Below are positions 59,790-64,000 of a stretch of DNA of 64,000 bases, one piece after another. Numbering within the stretch: position 1 is the first letter of the stretch; every line of letters starts with the position of its first letter. The notes beneath the pieces are model-generated. The model had not been told where the DNA came from and ran no database searches. It saw only the letters and a program-made list of their open reading frames with translations. The stretch is from Intestinimonas massiliensis (ex Afouda et al. 2020) (lineage in GTDB: Bacteria; Bacillota; Clostridia; Oscillospirales; Oscillospiraceae). A program made the translations under genes and the position numbers. The stretch lies in contig NZ_LR131147.1 of assembly GCF_900626285.1 (NCBI RefSeq), positions 1,158,386 through 1,222,385 on the forward strand. Reading direction: 5' to 3'.

Positions 59790-60814
59790 GGGCCAGCCTC
59801 TTCGATGCCCTGGACGGTATGGAGATGGGCAAGTCTGAGCATGACTGGCTGGAGCAGCGGTTCGGAAGCATGACCGTGAAAGAGAGACTGTTGTTTCAGG
59901 GCGCTATGCAGCTGGAGCATCCGCAGACCGTTGAGGAGACCCTCCGGGTTCTGATCGGACTGGATCAATACCGACTCCTCTATGGTGCGGATGATGATGT
60001 AGCCCTGGGGCGATTCGTTATGGAGCATATTCACATCCCTACTCGCCCAGCACGAGGTTATCTTGACCCGGAGATTGTTGGGACTGCCTATCGGGAAAGC
60101 GGAGACGGATGTTTTCTGGAGGGCCACTATGTGGAACGCATCAGCCCCGGCCACTCGCTCCCCGAATTGGAACCAGATGCCGTACTGCCCGCGACTGGCG
60201 ACTATGCCATCCGGATTAAGTTGGCCAGCCGGAGCAACCTGGAAGGTGTCTGGGTGGGCTTCCCTGACACGGGAGAATACATGGACACCGCTCACCCGGA
60301 TGAACTGCTCCTGGGGCTGGACGCCCTGGATGCGGAGACCCTGGAGCAGTGCATTGCGGTGGATGTGGACTGTGCCCTGCCCCAGCTCACAAATATCCTC
60401 TCCCAGTATGACTCCGCCGGAGAACTGGTGCGGCACGCCATTGACTTCGGCTATGTCTGGGCGGAACAGGGCCAGGGGGAAGCCCACTGGTTGGAGAAAT
60501 GGCAGGCAGTGCTGGAGCTGGAGGACTGCCACCGGCTGGACCAGGCTCTGGACCTCTCCCAGAATCTCCACTGCTATGAATTCATCCCCCGCGGCGTGGA
60601 CTTCGCTCAATACGGTGCGGAGTTGGCGCGCAAGGAGGGCATACTCGGGCAGGACCCGTTGCTCAACCAGTGCTTTGACACCGTAGCATACGCCCAGCAT
60701 CATATGGCGAAGTTTGGCCTGTCTGCCACAGACCACGGCTATGTTGCCTGGAATGGGCAAGAACTCAACTACGAGTACAGTAAGCCGGAGCATGGACCGG
60801 CAATGACCATGTAA
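59786..60814 (+). CDS. Large ArdA-like accessory protein
   Basis: This acidic protein of 342 residues shows an ArdA-like run in the C-terminal half (HAIDFGYVWAEQGQGEAHW, then FDTVAYAQHHMAKFGLSA, DHGYVAWNG). The N-terminal half contains CaiB-unrelated ALDGMEMGKSEHDWLEQRF. It overlaps the short ArdA-like gene (ATGA). The tail is HGPAMTM. It is the last gene before a terminator. Confidence 0.58.
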   Translation: MRASLFDALDGMEMGKSEHDWLEQRFGSMTVKERLLFQGAMQLEHPQTVEETLRVLIGLDQYRLLYGADDDVALGRFVMEHIHIPTRPARGYLDPEIVGTAYRESGDGCFLEGHYVERISPGHSLPELEPDAVLPATGDYAIRIKLASRSNLEGVWVGFPDTGEYMDTAHPDELLLGLDALDAETLEQCIAVDVDCALPQLTNILSQYDSAGELVRHAIDFGYVWAEQGQGEAHWLEKWQAVLELEDCHRLDQALDLSQNLHCYEFIPRGVDFAQYGAELARKEGILGQDPLLNQCFDTVAYAQHHMAKFGLSATDHGYVAWNGQELNYEYSKPEHGPAMTM

Positions 60815-60834
60815 CCAATCTCATATCACATACA

Positions 60835-60874
60835 GGGGCCGTTTTTCCGATAGGGACAAGCGGCCCCGTTTTTT
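60835..60874 (+). terminator. Terminator in the accessory block
   Basis: GGGGCCG (60835-60841) pairs with CGGCCCC (60861-60867), followed by G and six T. Confidence 0.8.
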
Positions 60875-60917
60875 GTGCCCTTTTTCGGGAAAACAGGCCC
60901 GGAAAAGGAGGAAAACC

Positions 60918-61220
60918 ATGAATCGGGAAGCGAGAGTGCTGTCCTACCTGAAAGGGGTCTGCCTTGGACGGGACCGCTGTATGGGAGGAAAAGAACTGGG
61001 GCGGACTCTGAATCTCAACGGCACAGAACTGAGGAAAGCAGTCAATCGTCTGCGGCAGGAGTGCAAGCCCATTGCCAGTGACCGGAACGGTTACTTCTAT
61101 GCCCAGACCGCAGGGGAAGTTTATGCAACCATCCGAAATCTGAAGAAAATGCGAGCCGGGCTGGATGCGGCGATTCAGGGCTTGGAGCAAGCCCTGGACG
61201 GTTTTCCGGCGGGGAGGTGA
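60918..61220 (+). CDS. Small winged-helix-like regulator
   Basis: This protein of 100 residues has an HTH-like segment GGKELGRTLNLNGTELRKAVN with RLRQECKPIASDRNGYFYA, a recognition helix and wing pattern. The start at 60918 follows GGAAAAGGAGG. It stands directly before a methylase, so it might control it. Confidence 0.65.
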   Translation: MNREARVLSYLKGVCLGRDRCMGGKELGRTLNLNGTELRKAVNRLRQECKPIASDRNGYFYAQTAGEVYATIRNLKKMRAGLDAAIQGLEQALDGFPAGR

Positions 61221-61226
61221 GAGCGT

Positions 61227-62192
61227 ATCGCCAGGTCCTTTATTCCCTGGGTGGGAGGAAAGGGCAAGCTCCTCTGGCTGATCCGAAAGTTGGCGCCGCC
61301 CTGGTATCCCCGTTTCATCGACGTGTTTGGCGGGAGCGGGACGGTAACCCTTGACCGGCCTATCCGCAAGGGCTGTCTGGAGGTCTACAACGACTACAAC
61401 AGCAACCTGACCAATCTGTTTTGCTGTGTCAAGAACCGGACGATGGCCCTGCTGAAGGAGCTGGGTTTTCTCCCCCTCAACTCCAGGGACGATTTTGAGG
61501 TGCTTCATAAATTTTTCTCAAAGGATGAGTTTACCGACGACTACCTGGAGGAGGAGCTGGAGCTGACCCAGGTATATCTGAAACCGCCGGAACGGGAGAT
61601 GATCCGGAAGCTGCTGCTGGAGCGTTCCCCGCGGGGGGACGTCCGGCGGGCGGCGGACTACTTCAAGCTGATCCGCTATAGCTTCAGCGGGGGCGGAAAG
61701 GCGTTTGCCGGAAAGCCGTGCGATATCCGCCGCTTCTTCCATCTGATCTGGGAGTGCTCCCGCAGACTGGCCAATGTTGTGGTTGAGAACAAGGACTTTG
61801 AGAGCCTGATCCGGCAGTATGACCGGGAGAATGCGTTTTTCTACTGTGACCCGCCCTATTACCAGGCGGAAGACTGCTACCCAGTGGATTTTCCGGTGGA
61901 AGATCATCAGCGGCTCCACGACGTACTGATGAAGTGCAAAGGGCGCGTGATGGTGTCCTACAACTTCTGCCCGTTCATTCTGAAGCTCTACAAGGAGTTC
62001 TACATCTTCTACACCACCCGTCCCAACAGTATGTCCCAGACGGCAGACAGCGTGTATGAGGAACTGATCATCACCAACTATGACCCGCGCAAATGGAAGC
62101 GTGACGGTCAGCAATTTACCCTGTTCCCCTTTGGCGATTCAGAAGGGGAGGAGAGGGATTATAAGCTGATTCACGAACCGGATGCGGCATAG
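61227..62192 (+). CDS. D12-class DNA adenine methylase (Dam-like), apparent ATC start
   Basis: This protein of 321 residues begins with the N-terminal SAM motif FIPWVGGKGKLLWLI (residues 6-20), has FIDVFGGSGTVTLD, and catalytic D-P-P-Y in FFYCDPPYYQAED (about 208). It methylates adenine N6, probably to avoid host restriction. The only initiator that keeps the SAM motif and lies six bases from GGAGGTGA is ATC at 61227; the next possible GTG (61251) would cut the motif. Confidence 0.85.
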   Translation: MARSFIPWVGGKGKLLWLIRKLAPPWYPRFIDVFGGSGTVTLDRPIRKGCLEVYNDYNSNLTNLFCCVKNRTMALLKELGFLPLNSRDDFEVLHKFFSKDEFTDDYLEEELELTQVYLKPPEREMIRKLLLERSPRGDVRRAADYFKLIRYSFSGGGKAFAGKPCDIRRFFHLIWECSRRLANVVVENKDFESLIRQYDRENAFFYCDPPYYQAEDCYPVDFPVEDHQRLHDVLMKCKGRVMVSYNFCPFILKLYKEFYIFYTTRPNSMSQTADSVYEELIITNYDPRKWKRDGQQFTLFPFGDSEGEERDYKLIHEPDAA

Positions 62193-62219
62193 ACGATTTT
62201 AAGACAGGAGGTATTTGCT

Positions 62220-62588
62220 ATGCAGTTTGTAATCTATCCGGACTTAGATAAACCCGGCTTGATACTCTCTCCCCTTATCAAGGTACTGTCCGGCCTGGTT
62301 GGAAGCGAAAAACTGATTTGTGATGTCCAAAAGGGCTGCGTCCTGCTCAGCCGAGACAAGCTCTCGGTGAAAGAAGCTCTACAAATGATTGACCTATTCC
62401 AGGAAAAAATCGATTCCATGATGCTCCAGTTGGTGGACGCCAGCAATGAAATTGCACGCACCGCTGACGTTTCGGATCCGCTGGACCATGTGGATGAGGA
62501 TGTCCTGAATGACCTTCTGAACTGCGGCGCCAACCCGGACGGCCTGCGCATGCTGTTGGCACAGGAGGATGAAGAAATTGAAGAATGA
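62220..62588 (+). CDS. Accessory protein of unknown function
   Basis: This protein of 122 residues starts MQFVIYPDLDKPGLILSPLI and has a helical C-terminal half with an acidic end (AQEDEEIEE). The start follows an AGGAGG site. Its end overlaps the start of the next gene. Confidence 0.6.
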   Translation: MQFVIYPDLDKPGLILSPLIKVLSGLVGSEKLICDVQKGCVLLSRDKLSVKEALQMIDLFQEKIDSMMLQLVDASNEIARTADVSDPLDHVDEDVLNDLLNCGANPDGLRMLLAQEDEEIEE

Positions 62589-63321
62589 CACCTATCTCTA
62601 CACCCACGGCCTGGATACCGCCCGGCGGGAAGGCGATATCGCCCTCTGGCGGGCCAGCTATCAGGCCAACATTGCCTGCAAAAAGGCCATTGAGGAGAGT
62701 ATCCGGCAGGGCTTTGACGGAATGCACCTCAAAGCAGACTGTGCCAAGGAAGTGGTAAAGGAGTTCGGCTTCAAGCGGGTGAACTGGGTGCTGGCCAACA
62801 CCATCCAGGAAAAGAACTGGGACGGCCGTTTCGGAACGGACAACAAACGGTGGGCGCAGCGTACCTTCATTCCAGACGATGTGGGCCACAGGGTAGGTTT
62901 TATTGTGGAGTCCCACCCTGCTGTACTGGATGGCTTTGTGACCCAGTTCCGCAGGGCCTATCAGGAGCTGAACCTCTTTGGCCCGGAGCACTGTCTGGCC
63001 AATTCCCGGTCCGAGCTGGACTATCAGGGAAAGGTGCTGGTACTGAGTCCTGATACTTTGCGGGAGACCTGCTGGTCTCAGGAAAACCAGCTTTGGTATG
63101 CCCATGACGGGTTTGGCTGCAGCCCCCACGCCATCGGACGCTCTATCCGCTGTACCTGCCTGGGCGACGGTGAGACGACCCGCTGGAACCGTGCCGAGTT
63201 TGTGGGGGTGCTGGATGAGAAATTCCTGCCGGAGTGGGCCAGTGTGAAGCTGGAGCAGCTCTTGGCACACCAATCGCAGCAACATACATCCGGCATGAAT
63301 GGGATGAATATGGAGGGATAA
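62578..63321 (+). CDS. DUF3849 protein
   Basis: This protein of 247 residues has the DUF3849 core: YTHGLDTARREGDIALWRAS, ANIACKKAIEESIRQGFDG (split over residues 25-45), RVNWVLANTIQEKNWDGRFG. A conserved C-terminal part (CFSPHAIGRSIRC-like SPHAIGRSIRCTCL) follows. TTG at 62578 has a nine-base spacing to AGGAGG; the ATG at 62569 has none. The tail is GMNGMNMEG. Confidence 0.75.
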   Translation: MKNDTYLYTHGLDTARREGDIALWRASYQANIACKKAIEESIRQGFDGMHLKADCAKEVVKEFGFKRVNWVLANTIQEKNWDGRFGTDNKRWAQRTFIPDDVGHRVGFIVESHPAVLDGFVTQFRRAYQELNLFGPEHCLANSRSELDYQGKVLVLSPDTLRETCWSQENQLWYAHDGFGCSPHAIGRSIRCTCLGDGETTRWNRAEFVGVLDEKFLPEWASVKLEQLLAHQSQQHTSGMNGMNMEG

Positions 63322-63322
63322 T

Positions 63323-63979
63323 GTGAAGGTTTTTTATTACACCATCGACGATATGTCCCTGCGGCGGAAAGGGCTGTTCCGCAAGGGGTGGACCATTCAG
63401 CATTTTGACACCCTGGAGGAGGCAATCCGCTCTTATCGAGAGATTCCCCTCTCGAAGGACAAGCGCCTTGGGCTGACAGACAGCATGCATATCCTGGAGC
63501 TCGTCCGGTGTGTACCGCTCTTTCCCTTCGATACAGCGGGCGAAGATATCCTGGCCTCCGACTACCGGCAGTACCCTCTCTGGGCGGACCTGCCGGAAGC
63601 AAAGTCTGCCACGCAGGACTGTATCAAACAGTTCAACCTGAGATATCAGTTCTGCTCCGACGCCATCACGCCGCTCCCGCGTTCAAACCGGCTTTCCAAG
63701 CACCTGCGGGATAAGTATTTGTGGCTGAGCATCAACCGTGACCCGGATTCCGCCATTCGCTGGATCTATATTGGCGGCACGGGCTGGGTCCCCCTAGAGG
63801 AATGGAAACGCCACGCTTCCAGCCATCCCCTGGTACTCAAATTCCGGGCGGATGGGCTGACAGAGCGCGGCGATTATTGTTATCTGGAGATCGAGCCCTG
63901 GGAGTACGATCTGTTGGTTCGCCGCACCCTGGAGCGGCTTGACCAAAATACATCAACGACAGGAGGAAGAAAGAAATGA
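63323..63979 (+). CDS. YodL-domain accessory protein
   Basis: This protein of 218 residues has the YodL-like segment GWTIQHFDTLEEAIRSYREI, then ILASDYRQYPLW. It starts with GTG directly after the previous stop. Domain proteins of this kind are common in clostridial ICEs. Function is unknown. Confidence 0.68.
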   Translation: MKVFYYTIDDMSLRRKGLFRKGWTIQHFDTLEEAIRSYREIPLSKDKRLGLTDSMHILELVRCVPLFPFDTAGEDILASDYRQYPLWADLPEAKSATQDCIKQFNLRYQFCSDAITPLPRSNRLSKHLRDKYLWLSINRDPDSAIRWIYIGGTGWVPLEEWKRHASSHPLVLKFRADGLTERGDYCYLEIEPWEYDLLVRRTLERLDQNTSTTGGRKK

Positions 63980-64000
63980 GTACCAACAACGCAGCTACCC
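63976..64000 (+). CDS. Start of the next accessory gene (truncated by the window)
   Basis: ATG at 63976 overlaps the previous stop (ATGA) and follows AGGAGGAAGAAAGAA. Only the first eight codons (MSTNNAAT) are visible. Confidence 0.5.

Overview
The window comes from a GC-rich, low-copy-T Firmicute. Strong GGAGG-type ribosome sites, sigma-A promoters with 17-base spacers, a tryptophan T-box riboswitch, a D-alanylation (dlt) operon and Bacillus PBSX-like tail genes all point this way. The gene families suggest a gut Clostridia of the Oscillospiraceae (Flavonifractor/Pseudoflavonifractor type). That assignment is inferred from content, not from a search.

Host segment (1-14040). A dltA-dltC-dltB-dltD-like operon modifies teichoic acids with D-alanine and ends in a lipoprotein gene. 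Next come a PcrA/UvrD helicase with its own promoter, a divergent pair (HAD phosphatase and 3-methyladenine glycosylase) and an EamA permease. A T-box leader with a UGG (Trp) specifier then controls a trpXYZ-type ABC transporter. Five tRNA genes follow (Gly-TCC, Arg-TCT, His-GTG, Gln-TTG, Lys-TTT).

Prophage (14013-55510). A complete-looking myovirus-type prophage of about 41.5 kb sits in the 3' end of tRNA-Lys, bounded by a 26-bp direct repeat. Most genes are on the minus strand, so transcription runs from right to left. The order is control region, replication and partition (initiator with internal iterons, DnaB, ParA, DUF3102, PcfK/PcfJ-like, HUH Rep-like), HNH, methyltransferase, terminase, portal, protease, capsid, connectors, contractile tail (sheath, tube, frameshifted chaperone, tape measure, baseplate), fibres, an unexpected cis-prenyltransferase (UppS-like), endolysin and holin. 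The right end, on the plus strand, carries an S24 repressor, two AT-richer cargo genes (an HsdR-N-like nuclease and a PemK/MazF-like protein), a candidate structured RNA and the tyrosine integrase. A segment matching the catalytic core of a group I intron lies between cro and the repressor.

Right flank (55511-64000). This is a plus-strand block of accessory genes typical of clostridial integrative conjugative elements: DUF4314, DUF4313-like, ArdA-like antirestriction proteins, a D12 adenine methylase, DUF3849 and YodL domains. It suggests that a second element lies in tandem beyond attR. Seven otherwise unrelated proteins in this block share a short Gly/Met-rich C-terminal tail. The block runs off the end of the window.
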